Source: Nocardioides marmorisolisilvae (GTDB lineage: Bacteria > Actinomycetota > Actinomycetes > Propionibacteriales > Nocardioidaceae). From it: a stretch of 64,000 nt of DNA. The position numbers and the translations under genes are program-made. This document shows positions 7,886 to 15,972 of the stretch, piece after piece; position 1 is the stretch's first letter; the number at the start of each line of letters is the position of its first letter. The notes under the pieces are model-generated. The model was not told where the DNA came from, did no database searches, and was given only the letters and a program-made list of their open reading frames with translations. Location of the stretch: contig NZ_CP134227.1 in the NCBI RefSeq assembly GCF_031656915.1, positions 186,001 to 250,000 of the forward strand, read 5' to 3'.

Positions 7886-9385
7886 CTAGCGGTCCACACG
7901 CACCGTCACACAGGTTCCACGGCTGTCGGCCGCCGGTGAGTCGATCTCGAGGTCGGCGCCGACCGCCGCGGCCCGCTCCTTCATGATCTGTAGCCCGTGC
8001 GAGTCGTCGCGTCCTGGGCCGAGGCCCGAGCCGTCGTCGCGTACGACGAGCTCGGCCTCGGGGGCGCGCACCCGGCAGGTGACCCAGAGATTGGTCGCAG
8101 CAGAGTGCTTGCGGGCGTTGTTGATCGCCTCTTGTGCGATCCGCAGTAGCTCCGACTCGATCTTCGGGCGCAGTCTCGGCCCGGACTCATCGAGGGAGAG
8201 GTGCACGGCCATCGTCGTCCGGCTGCCGACGAAGCGGGCCATCTCCGAGAGGCTCTCGCCCAACCCACGGCCCACCGTGACGCTGTTGCGCAGGTCGAAC
8301 ACCGAGTAGCGGAGCTCACCCACCACGCGACTGATCTCCTCGCGCAGCCCGCCCAGCTGGCTCTCCTGCTCAGGGTCGGCGGGGGTGACGCCGTCGAGGA
8401 GGTAGCCGAGCGAGGCGACGTCCTGGGCGATGCCGTCGTGCACCTCCCGCGCCAGACGCTGGCGCTCCTCCTGGGTGGCCGAGCTGCGCACGCCGTCGAA
8501 CAGCAGGGCGGCATGCAGCTTGAGGGTCTCTGGGGACAGCGCTGCCACGAGGTCGTCCAGGTCCTGGCGCGAAGGCGGGTACTCACAGGTGGCGGCCAGC
8601 ACCGCGACCGTCTGTCCGTCCCGGACCAACGGCACCGTGAGGTCGCGGCCCTGAGCGATCGGGGCGCGGTCGAACCAGGCGTACTCTCGCGCCCGGTGAT
8701 CCCCGATCTCCTCGGGCACGCTGCCCGCACTGCACCGTAGCGGGGTGATCGTGCCGGCGGGCGTGCGGGAGAACAGGGCGGAGGTCCGTAACGGCAGGCA
8801 GTCCGATGCGGCAGCGAGAAGCGTGTCCGCGATGCCGGTCAGGTCGAGACCATCGCTGAGCCGTCCCGAGACCTGCTGGAGCTGCTTGATGAGGTCTGCG
8901 GCGTTGCGGTACGACGTGTCGGTGGCCGTCTCGGCCAGCAGGCGGTGGATCGAGGCGCCGAGGAGGCCCAGACCGATGCCCGTGACCATCCAGACGATGC
9001 CACGGGCCGCCACCGGGCGGCTCAGTTCGTGAAGGAAGAGGAAGCCGACGGTCATCACCACGGCCTCGGTGGCGATGACCCTCAGCAGGCCGCTGATGCG
9101 CCCCGCGAGGCCGCCGATGAGGACCGGAACTGTCAGGTAGGGCACCACCGAGTCGTTGCCGGGAGCGAGCGCTACCGCTGCTGCCGCCGCTACGGCACCT
9201 TCGAGGATGCCGATCCAGGTCTCCGATATGCGCCGACTCAACGACAGGACCTGGCCCGTCGCGGCGATCAGGAGAACGATCAGGCCCCCATCGGCCGTGG
9301 GCGTGCCGGACACCGGAAGCATCGCCAGGATGGCGGCCAGGCTGAACACCCGGGCCGCGAGTGCCACCCGCCGGATCTGGCTCAC
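7886..9385 (-). CDS. NarL-family sensor histidine kinase with membrane and GAF-like domains
   Basis: 499 residues. Five or so hydrophobic helices in the first 150 residues form a membrane sensor, followed by a GAF-like segment (~160-290). The HisKA_3 dimerisation box is REVHDGIAQD with phospho-accepting His316, and the C-terminal HATPase has N-box EAINNARKHS and G-box DDGSGLG. It starts 7 bp after tadC and ends 9 bp before the regulator gene. A two-component pair embedded between tadC and the pilins suggests that pilus production responds to a membrane or intracellular cue. Ligand not predictable. Confidence 0.9.
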   Translation of the reverse strand: MSQIRRVALAARVFSLAAILAMLPVSGTPTADGGLIVLLIAATGQVLSLSRRISETWIGILEGAVAAAAAVALAPGNDSVVPYLTVPVLIGGLAGRISGLLRVIATEAVVMTVGFLFLHELSRPVAARGIVWMVTGIGLGLLGASIHRLLAETATDTSYRNAADLIKQLQQVSGRLSDGLDLTGIADTLLAAASDCLPLRTSALFSRTPAGTITPLRCSAGSVPEEIGDHRAREYAWFDRAPIAQGRDLTVPLVRDGQTVAVLAATCEYPPSRQDLDDLVAALSPETLKLHAALLFDGVRSSATQEERQRLAREVHDGIAQDVASLGYLLDGVTPADPEQESQLGGLREEISRVVGELRYSVFDLRNSVTVGRGLGESLSEMARFVGSRTTMAVHLSLDESGPRLRPKIESELLRIAQEAINNARKHSAATNLWVTCRVRAPEAELVVRDDGSGLGPGRDDSHGLQIMKERAAAVGADLEIDSPAADSRGTCVTVRVDR

Positions 9386-9392
9386 GGACAGC

Positions 9393-10334
9393 TCACCCGA
9401 CGGTCCCCGAGAAGTTGTTAATGATAGAGATCGCCGCCGGCCCGAGCACGGCGATGAACAGGCACGGCAGGATGCAGAAGATCAGCGGGATCAGGATCTT
9501 GACCGGCACCTGCTGGGCCTTCTCCTCGGCCCACTGCCGCTTCTTGACCCGGATCTCCGACGATTGGACCCGCAGGACCTGACCCACCGGGATGCCGAAG
9601 GCATCGGCCTGCACCATCGCGCTCACGAAGGCACGCAGCTCGGGCATTTGAGTGCGCTCGGCCAGCGAGCGCAGGGCGTCCGAACGGCTGCGGCCGATCT
9701 GCATCTCCTGCAGCATCCGGGCGAACTCTTCAGCCACCGGACCCTCGGAGTTGCGTGCGACCTGAGCAACTGCGGCGTCGAATCCCAACCCGGACTCGAC
9801 CGAGATGGTGAGCAGGTCGATCGCGTCCGGCAGTGCCCGCTGCATCTGCTCGGTGCGGTTGTAGGCCACCTGGTAGAGGTAGAAGTTCGGGGTGAGGTAG
9901 CCCGCGACGGAGGCGAGCACGACGAACCCGAGCGTCGGCAGGAAGCCGATCCCCATCGCCACTGAGGCAAGCAGCGACACCACCAGCGCCGCGAGGAAGC
10001 AGAGGACCTTCCCGGCGATGATCCGGTCGACCGTCCAGCCCTTGGGGTTGCCAGCGTGCTCAAGCTTCTGCCGGAGCCGGACGCTGGCGTCGGCCGGGGT
10101 CAGCCTGCTGCCGAGGCCCTGCAACCGGCCGAGCAGGGGGATCAGCACCCGTTCGCTGAACGGCGGCTCGAGCTCCTGCTTCATCTCCTGCGGAGCCGAG
10201 GTCAGCGCCTCGAGCACGGCCAACGAGCGGTGCACGCCGGTGCGCTCTTGGGTGAGGCCCCCGAGGGCGGCGAAGACGACGAACAGGGCGGCGAAGATCA
10301 TCGCCACGCCGAGCAGTAGGAGCAACGTGTTCAT
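9393..10334 (-). CDS. tadC: TadC-like type II/IV secretion F-family membrane protein
   Basis: 313 residues with the T2SSF domain. A helix at the N-terminus, a pair of helices around residues 105-150 (AGKVLCFLAALVVSLL region) and a C-terminal helix after ILIPLIFCILP give the typical topology. The cytoplasmic part contains the conserved AFVSAMVQADAFG/GVQR-like stretch. TadB and TadC form the inner-membrane platform on which the TadA ATPase acts. It starts 61 bp downstream of the TadB fusion gene. Confidence 0.9.
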   Translation of the reverse strand: MNTLLLLLGVAMIFAALFVVFAALGGLTQERTGVHRSLAVLEALTSAPQEMKQELEPPFSERVLIPLLGRLQGLGSRLTPADASVRLRQKLEHAGNPKGWTVDRIIAGKVLCFLAALVVSLLASVAMGIGFLPTLGFVVLASVAGYLTPNFYLYQVAYNRTEQMQRALPDAIDLLTISVESGLGFDAAVAQVARNSEGPVAEEFARMLQEMQIGRSRSDALRSLAERTQMPELRAFVSAMVQADAFGIPVGQVLRVQSSEIRVKKRQWAEEKAQQVPVKILIPLIFCILPCLFIAVLGPAAISIINNFSGTVG

Positions 10335-10395
10335 GCGGGGCCCCCGGGGCGTTGTGCGGCGGAGTGAAGCGGGGGAGCAGAACGTCTTGGGATGC

Positions 10396-12333
10396 TCATA
10401 GGTCCACCTTCGCGACCTTGGACATCCAGAAGATGCCGACTGTGAGGAGGACGGCGATGCCGACGCACATCACCCAGCCGAGCGGCGTCGTGTACAGCGG
10501 GTGCACGTAGTCGGGCTTGGTGAGGGTGAGGTAGACGAGGAACAACGGCGGCAGCCCACCGAGGATGGCGGCCGAGAGACGGCCCTCGGCCGACAAGGCC
10601 TTGACATGGCGTCGCAGGAACTCACGCTCCCGCAAGGTGGCGGCGACGGTGAGCAGCAGCTCGGCGAGGTTTCCGCCGACCTGGCGCTGGATCCGGATCG
10701 CCATCACCACCCAGCTGAAGTCCTTGCTGTTCATCCGCTGGGCGACACCTTCGAGCGCATCCTCGAGGGTGACCCCGAGGCGGGCCTCGACGACGACGCG
10801 GCGGAACTCCGAGGACACCGGCTCCGTCCCCTCGCGAACGATGGTGTCGATTGACTGGGCCAACGAGAGCCCGGCGGACAGACTGCCCGACATGAGTTGC
10901 AGGGTGTCGGCGAGGCTGCTGTCGAACGCTCGCAGCCGGCGGCTGCGCTTGAGGCCGAGGAAGATCCACGGCCCGATCGCCCCGCCGGCGAGGAAGATCA
11001 CGATGAGCAGCGGGTTGCCCGCGCCGAGGAGTCCGCCGACCAGCCCGGCGGCGATCGCGATGCCGCCGTGGATCAGCACCCACTCAGCCGGTTTGACCGC
11101 CATGCCGGCGGCCTCGAGCCTCTTCTCGATCCGGGCCTCGAGACTGCGGTTGTTGGCCAGCGCGCGCGCCGCCACCCCCTTGGCCTGGTCGGCGAGGGAG
11201 AGTCCGGCCTCCTTCTCGATCGCACGCTTGCCCGGGCGGCTGCCGGTGCCGCTGGCGCCGTACGTGCCGATCTGGTCCTCGACCGATGCGCCAACCACCG
11301 GCTGCGGCAGGCCGCCGAACAGCCCCATCAGCAGGGCCAGGAGCGCGAGGCCGATCGCGGCGACCGCGCCGAGCGCCACCGGCCATGGAATCGACAGCGC
11401 GCCGGCTTGCACTCGCGTCGGGGCGTGCGTCGCCGGGGGACTGGTCGCGACTGACCGGTGGACGGCCACGAACGCCGAACCCGTGTAGCTCTGGCCCGCA
11501 GCAGACAGGGTGATGGCGACGTCGGCGTCCTTGGCGGTCACCGAGGCCGGCACGGCCACTGTCACCAGCACCTGCCGAGCGAGCACGGCGGCCTCGCTGC
11601 GGTACGCCGCGGTCAGGGTCGTCGGGTCGGCGGCACTGAGCACCGTGCCTCGTCCGGCGCGCGCGATCGCGTTGAGGGGCTTGTTGCTCGCGTCTGCCCG
11701 TGCCAGCGAGACTGCGTCCAGCTTCACCCCGGACCGGCGGACGTGGTCGAGAGCCGCCTGCAGGGACGAGCCAGTGGTGTCCTTGCCGTCGGACAGCAGC
11801 AGGACGTCCCGTTGGCCCGCCGTGCCGGTGGCGTCGACGGCAGCGCTGACACCGTCGTAGAGCGAGGTGTGCGTGGACAGACTCAGACCGCCCAGTGCGG
11901 AGCGCGCGGCCGCACGGTCCGTGGTCGGCGGCAACAGCTCGTCGACGGAGTCTGCGAACGTCACGATGCCGACGGCGACGTTGGCCGGCACGGTGTCCAG
12001 GTAGGACTGCGCAGCCTTCGTCGCCTCCCTGATCCTGGTACCGCGCATGCTGCTGCTGGTGTCGATCGCGAGGACGGTGGTGCGCTGCACGGCGTTGGTC
12101 GTCGAGGCCTCTTGGGCCGTCGCCGTCGCGTCCGTGCCGCCGACGGTCGCGCTGACCGACTTCAGATCGACCGCGGCCGTGCCCGGGACCGAGACCAGCA
12201 GCTTGAGCGTGCCGTTGCCGGTCTGCACGTGGTCGATGCTGACGCCGTCCGCGGCGTACGACGGTGCGGCGAGAGCTCCGCCGACGAGAACCGCGACGGC
12301 AAACGGGCCCAGCAGGCCGCGCAGGAGTCTCAT
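10396..12333 (-). CDS. tadB: VWA domain fused to TadB-like platform protein
   Basis: 645 residues, about twice the usual TadB size. A signal peptide (residues 1-27) is followed by a von Willebrand A domain with an intact MIDAS motif DTSSS (D91, S93, S95) spanning ~85-255. A second globular part and a transmembrane helix (~315-340) come next. The C-terminal ~300 residues are a T2SSF domain (FDSSLADTLQLM, then MAIRIQRQVGGN) with three helices, as in TadB. The VWA portion is predicted outside the membrane and could bind protein ligands with a divalent ion. Its ATG overlaps the tadA stop codon (ATGA). Confidence 0.9.
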   Translation of the reverse strand: MRLLRGLLGPFAVAVLVGGALAAPSYAADGVSIDHVQTGNGTLKLLVSVPGTAAVDLKSVSATVGGTDATATAQEASTTNAVQRTTVLAIDTSSSMRGTRIREATKAAQSYLDTVPANVAVGIVTFADSVDELLPPTTDRAAARSALGGLSLSTHTSLYDGVSAAVDATGTAGQRDVLLLSDGKDTTGSSLQAALDHVRRSGVKLDAVSLARADASNKPLNAIARAGRGTVLSAADPTTLTAAYRSEAAVLARQVLVTVAVPASVTAKDADVAITLSAAGQSYTGSAFVAVHRSVATSPPATHAPTRVQAGALSIPWPVALGAVAAIGLALLALLMGLFGGLPQPVVGASVEDQIGTYGASGTGSRPGKRAIEKEAGLSLADQAKGVAARALANNRSLEARIEKRLEAAGMAVKPAEWVLIHGGIAIAAGLVGGLLGAGNPLLIVIFLAGGAIGPWIFLGLKRSRRLRAFDSSLADTLQLMSGSLSAGLSLAQSIDTIVREGTEPVSSEFRRVVVEARLGVTLEDALEGVAQRMNSKDFSWVVMAIRIQRQVGGNLAELLLTVAATLREREFLRRHVKALSAEGRLSAAILGGLPPLFLVYLTLTKPDYVHPLYTTPLGWVMCVGIAVLLTVGIFWMSKVAKVDL

Positions 12334-13814
12334 CGGAAGCCGCCGGTCGCGAAGATGCGAGGGTCGACGCGCACGTTGGAGTGCGCCATCTTCTCCAGGA
12401 ACTTCGGGCGGAGCCCGGTCGCCCGCAGGGTGCCGAGACTTGTCCCGTCGGCGTCGAACCCGGCCCCGGTGTCGTAGACGAAGATGTCCTGCAGCGTGAT
12501 CACGTCGCCCTCCATCCGCTCGACCTCGGTGATGTGGGTGATCCGGCGGCTACCGTCCTTGAGACGCGCCTGGTGCACGATCAGGTCGACCGCCGAGGCG
12601 ATCTGCTCGCGAATGGCGCGCATCGGGAGATCCATGCCGGCCATCAGCACCATGGTCTCGATGCGGGACAGGGTGTCGCGCGGTCCGTTGGAGTGCACCG
12701 TGCAGATGGAGCCGTCATGGCCGGTGTTCATCGCCTGCAGCATGTCGAGCGCTGAGGAGTCACGGACCTCGCCGACGATGATCCGGTCCGGCCGCATCCG
12801 CAGGGAGTTGCGCACGAGGTCGCGGATGCTCACCTGGCCCTTGCCCTCGATATTGGCCGGTCGTGACTCCAGGCGTACGACGTGATCCTGCTTGAGCTGG
12901 AGCTCGGCGGCGTCCTCGATCGTGACGATCCGCTCGTCGTCGGGGATGAAGGACGAAAGCACGTTGAGCGTCGTCGTCTTGCCTGCTCCCGTGCCGCCGG
13001 AGACGATCACGTTGAGCCTTCCTCGGACGCAGGCGTCGAGGAACTCCGCCGTCTTCTCGCTGAGCGAACCGAACGTGATGAGGTCGTCCACGGTGAAGGG
13101 GTCGGCGGCGAACTTCCGGATGGTCAGCGAGCTCCCGTCGATAGCCAGAGGCGGCACCACCGCGTTGACGCGGCTGCCGTCGGGCAGGCGAGCATCCACC
13201 ATCGGGGAGGCCTCGTCCACACGGCGGCCGATCCGGGAGACGATCTTGTCGATGGTGCGGCGCAGATGTGCCTCGTCCTTGAACTTGCCATCGACCCGCA
13301 CCAGCTTGCCCTTGCGCTCGAGCCAGATGTCGAAGGGCCCGTTGACCATCACCTCGGCCACGTCGGTGTCGCGCAGGTAGGGCTCGAGGGGGCCGTAGCC
13401 CAGGATGTCATCGGCGATCTCCTGGGTGATGCGCTGGCGATCACCTGCAGTGAGAGGCCGGTGGTCCGCAGCCATCACGTCGATGAGCGCGGCGCGGACC
13501 TTGCTCTCGAGCTCGGACTGGGTGAGGTTGGCGTCGTACAGCTGGGGGCCGAGCTGGACCAGCAGCTCGGCGTGCACGCTCGCCTTGAGATCGTCGAAGC
13601 GGGTCTGGCTCGCGCGTGCCCGGGTGCGGGGGTCGCCGGAGTGCGCACCCTGGACCCGAGCCGGGGGAGGCGGCGGTGCCCCGGCACCGCTGGGAGCGGT
13701 CTCCGAGCTGGGAGCGGCCTCCGAGCTGGGAGCGGCCGCGGGGGCGGGTGCTTCGGGAGCTGGAGTCGAGCCTCCGCGCGCTGCTGCGGCCAGCCGGTCG
13801 CTCAATGAACTCAT
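12330..13814 (-). CDS. tadA: TadA/CpaF secretion ATPase
   Basis: 494 residues from ATG 13814; an upstream extension in the same frame would overlap tadZ and is rejected. Residues 1-60 are a low-complexity Ala/Pro/Ser segment encoded by an 18-bp tandem repeat. The conserved ATPase core has Walker A SGGTGAGKTT, Walker B with Asp/Glu boxes (DRIIVGEVRDSSALD, ERIVTIEDAAELQL) and His box HVVRLESRP. TadA hexamers energise both extension and retraction of Flp pili. It follows tadZ by 4 bp and overlaps tadB. Confidence 0.95.
   Translation of the reverse strand: MSSLSDRLAAAARGGSTPAPEAPAPAAAPSSEAAPSSETAPSGAGAPPPPPARVQGAHSGDPRTRARASQTRFDDLKASVHAELLVQLGPQLYDANLTQSELESKVRAALIDVMAADHRPLTAGDRQRITQEIADDILGYGPLEPYLRDTDVAEVMVNGPFDIWLERKGKLVRVDGKFKDEAHLRRTIDKIVSRIGRRVDEASPMVDARLPDGSRVNAVVPPLAIDGSSLTIRKFAADPFTVDDLITFGSLSEKTAEFLDACVRGRLNVIVSGGTGAGKTTTLNVLSSFIPDDERIVTIEDAAELQLKQDHVVRLESRPANIEGKGQVSIRDLVRNSLRMRPDRIIVGEVRDSSALDMLQAMNTGHDGSICTVHSNGPRDTLSRIETMVLMAGMDLPMRAIREQIASAVDLIVHQARLKDGSRRITHITEVERMEGDVITLQDIFVYDTGAGFDADGTSLGTLRATGLRPKFLEKMAHSNVRVDPRIFATGGFR
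13690..13739. repeat. 18-bp tandem repeat, 2.8 copies, in tadA
   Basis: The unit CTGGGAGCGGYCTCCGAG occurs at 13690-13707 and 13708-13725, with a partial third copy to 13739. The units differ at one position. On the coding strand they encode the repeated SSEAAP/SSETAP linker near the N-terminus of TadA. Copy number is likely to vary between strains. Confidence 0.8.
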
Positions 13815-13818
13815 CGGG

Positions 13819-14991
13819 TCACGCTCCGTTCCGCTTGTGGCGGCGCAGGAGGCCGCGTCGGCCACTTGACTTGGTGGGCAGCTCGGACCCCGCGAGCCGC
13901 GCGGCGAGTTGGCGGATCGACTGCGACACCGGGCTGTCCGGGTGCCCCAGCACGATCGGGCGCCCGTGGTTGGTCGAGCTGGCCACGGCCATGTCCGAGG
14001 GGATCGCCGCCACCACGGACTGCTTGAGGATCGTCTCGACGTTGTGCACCGACAGGCCGACCTCGTCGTCGGCACGGTTCAGCACCAGGTGCCGGTTCTC
14101 CTTGACGAGGTCGAGCAGGTCGAGGGTTTCCAGCGCCATCTTCATGTTCTTCACGGTCGGTACGTCGAGCGTGGCCACCAGCACCAGCTCGTCGGTCTCG
14201 TCGAACGCCTGGAGCACCGGCTCATCGAAGCCGGGGGAGGTGTCGATCACCACGAAGTCGAAGTGCTTGCGCAGTGTCGTCACGACGCGTCGTACCAGAC
14301 TGGCGGGAATCCGGTCCCGCGCATCGGGGATCGTCGGTGCGGCCAGGATCATCACGTTGTCGGCGTGCCGGGTCAGCAACTGCCGGAGGAGGGAGAAGTC
14401 CAAGGTCGTCTCCGAGCCGACGGCCTCATCGATGGTGTGCTCCGGGATCAGCTGCAGGGTGATGGCGACGTCGCCGAAGGCCAGATCGAGATCGATGATG
14501 CAGACCCGTTTGGCGGGGTCGCTCGCCAGCGCGAGCGCGAGGTTCACCGCCATCGTGGTCTTGCCGACGCCGCCCTTGGGGCTGAAGACGGTGATCACCT
14601 TGCCGCCGGTGCCGCCAATGCTGGTCGCCGGACCGTGAATGGCCTCCCAGGTCTGCCGGGCGCGGTCAACGGCGCTCCGAAGGCCCGCGGTGTCGCCGGC
14701 AGCGACCACGGAGGGGATCCCGGCGCTCATCGCGGACTCGAACACCGACGTGGTCAGCTCATGGCGGATCAGCACCACCCCGGCCGACGGGTGGGTGGTG
14801 CGCAGCTTGTCGGCCACCTCGGCGGCCTGGCGCAGCGGAACATCGGGGCCGAGTACGACGACGTACTCGTCGGGGCGGCTCTGCATCCAGGCAGCAAGCT
14901 GGTCGGTGCCGGCAACGACGTGCGCGCCGTCGGCGAGCAGGGCCGTCATTGCGGCGGCCTGCTTGCTGTCCTGTTCGACGAGGACCGGCAT
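13819..14991 (-). CDS. tadZ: TadZ/CpaE-like ParA-family ATPase
   Basis: 390 residues from ATG 14991, which has GAGGGAGGG six bases upstream. The N-terminal ~130 residues resemble an atypical receiver domain (VVLGPDVPL, GVVLIRHELT), then a MinD/ParA ATPase with deviant Walker A KGGVGKTTMA (about residues 150-160), switch I DLDLAFGD and Walker B VVIDTSPGFDE. TadZ/CpaE proteins localise the Tad machinery in the cell. The C-terminal tail is basic (GRRGLLRRHKRNG). It begins 28 bp after cpaB. Confidence 0.92.
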   Translation of the reverse strand: MPVLVEQDSKQAAAMTALLADGAHVVAGTDQLAAWMQSRPDEYVVVLGPDVPLRQAAEVADKLRTTHPSAGVVLIRHELTTSVFESAMSAGIPSVVAAGDTAGLRSAVDRARQTWEAIHGPATSIGGTGGKVITVFSPKGGVGKTTMAVNLALALASDPAKRVCIIDLDLAFGDVAITLQLIPEHTIDEAVGSETTLDFSLLRQLLTRHADNVMILAAPTIPDARDRIPASLVRRVVTTLRKHFDFVVIDTSPGFDEPVLQAFDETDELVLVATLDVPTVKNMKMALETLDLLDLVKENRHLVLNRADDEVGLSVHNVETILKQSVVAAIPSDMAVASSTNHGRPIVLGHPDSPVSQSIRQLAARLAGSELPTKSSGRRGLLRRHKRNGA

Positions 14992-15019
14992 TGCTAACCC
15001 TCCCTCATGAAACGCGTGC

Positions 15020-15751
15020 TCACCGGAAGAGGTTCGACCCCGAGACACCGCGATCGGGGTGGACCTTGGAGTCCTTGTTCAGCAGCCCGAGCGCGAGCTC
15101 GCCGTTGCCGCTGGCGAACAGCACCTTCTCCGACTCGGCCTGGTCGAGTGCCAGCGTGATCAGCGTGCGAGGGAGCTGCTCGGTGGTCTGTGCCCCACTG
15201 CTGTCGGTCTTGGTGGTCGAGACCACCGTGGTGGTGCCGACGCCGATCACCTCGACCTTGGGGAGCAGCAGCCGGGAGAACGGACCGGCGGTGCCCAGGC
15301 CGGCACCCTGCATGTAGATCGCGACCTCGTCGCCGGGGTTGACGAAGCCCGCGACCCTGGCCGGGTCGGTGAGGTTGACCGACACCGCCATCTTGCCCTT
15401 GGGGATCGTCAGCGTCGTGCCGGAGCCGGTCGCCCCGAACTTGGTCGAGATGATCTGCTCGCCGGGGTAGATCGTCGTGTTCGCGACCTGGTTGCTCACG
15501 GCGGAGAGGTCGGTCAGCGCACCGGGGAGCACCTGGCCCTGTGGCACGCTGCCCAGCTCGATCTTGCCGGCTGCCTGGGCAGCTGCCACGGTCTCGCCCG
15601 GGTCGATCTGCTTCACCGCACGGAGCACCTTCACCGCGTCGTACTGCTGCGCGGCGCGGTTGTCGGCACCGCGGACGTAGAGGAACACGAGAAGTGTTCC
15701 GAGCACGGCGATCACTGCTGCCGTGGCCAGGAGTACTTTCCTGCGATCCAT
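15020..15751 (-). CDS. cpaB: CpaB/RcpC-like SAF domain pilus assembly protein
   Basis: 243 residues. One N-terminal transmembrane helix (residues 7-28), then a SAF domain (VLRAVKQIDPGETV) and an RcpC-type domain (MAVSVNLTDPARVAGFVNPGDEVAIY, recognisable in parts). In Gram-negative Tad systems this protein supports the outer-membrane secretin; in actinobacteria it probably acts in the cell wall. First gene of the Tad transcript, with a clear GGGAGG RBS upstream of ATG 15751. Confidence 0.9.
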   Translation of the reverse strand: MDRRKVLLATAAVIAVLGTLLVFLYVRGADNRAAQQYDAVKVLRAVKQIDPGETVAAAQAAGKIELGSVPQGQVLPGALTDLSAVSNQVANTTIYPGEQIISTKFGATGSGTTLTIPKGKMAVSVNLTDPARVAGFVNPGDEVAIYMQGAGLGTAGPFSRLLLPKVEVIGVGTTTVVSTTKTDSSGAQTTEQLPRTLITLALDQAESEKVLFASGNGELALGLLNKDSKVHPDRGVSGSNLFR

Positions 15752-15815
15752 GGTCGAGCCTCCCTCAGTCCCGACGCACGCGTGCCGTGCGCGCGAGCGC
15801 GCGGTGCATGCGATC

Positions 15816-15837
15816 GCCGACGCCCCTCCGCGTCGGC
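15816..15837 (-). other. short perfect hairpin in the cpaB leader
   Basis: GCCGACGC and GCGTCGGC form an 8-bp stem around a 6-nt loop about 65-86 bp upstream of the cpaB start. It may be a leader structure or the terminator of nothing visible. Function is unclear. Confidence 0.3.
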
Positions 15838-15877
15838 AGTCACCATGGTGACGGCAAATGCGGGCTCATGTGTGCGA

Positions 15878-15894
15878 ATCACGGAACTTGTGAT
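15878..15894. promoter_or_regulatory. possible operator upstream of the Tad operon
   Basis: ATCAC and GTGAT flank a 7-bp spacer, forming a short palindrome 127-143 bp upstream of cpaB. Spacing resembles helix-turn-helix binding sites, but a 5-bp arm can arise by chance. The remainder of 15752-15972 shows no gene I can support. Confidence 0.2.
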
Positions 15895-15972
15895 CTGGAA
15901 TGCGCAGTTCCGGATCGGGACGCGCAGGCGATCGGAGTCCGGCCCGGGGAGCCATCGAGGCTGCTGAGCGCG

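Noticed and set aside
15878-15894. ATCAC-N7-GTGAT as a definite operator of the Tad operon.
   Set aside because: Kept only as a low-confidence feature; 5-bp arms occur by chance often at this length scale.
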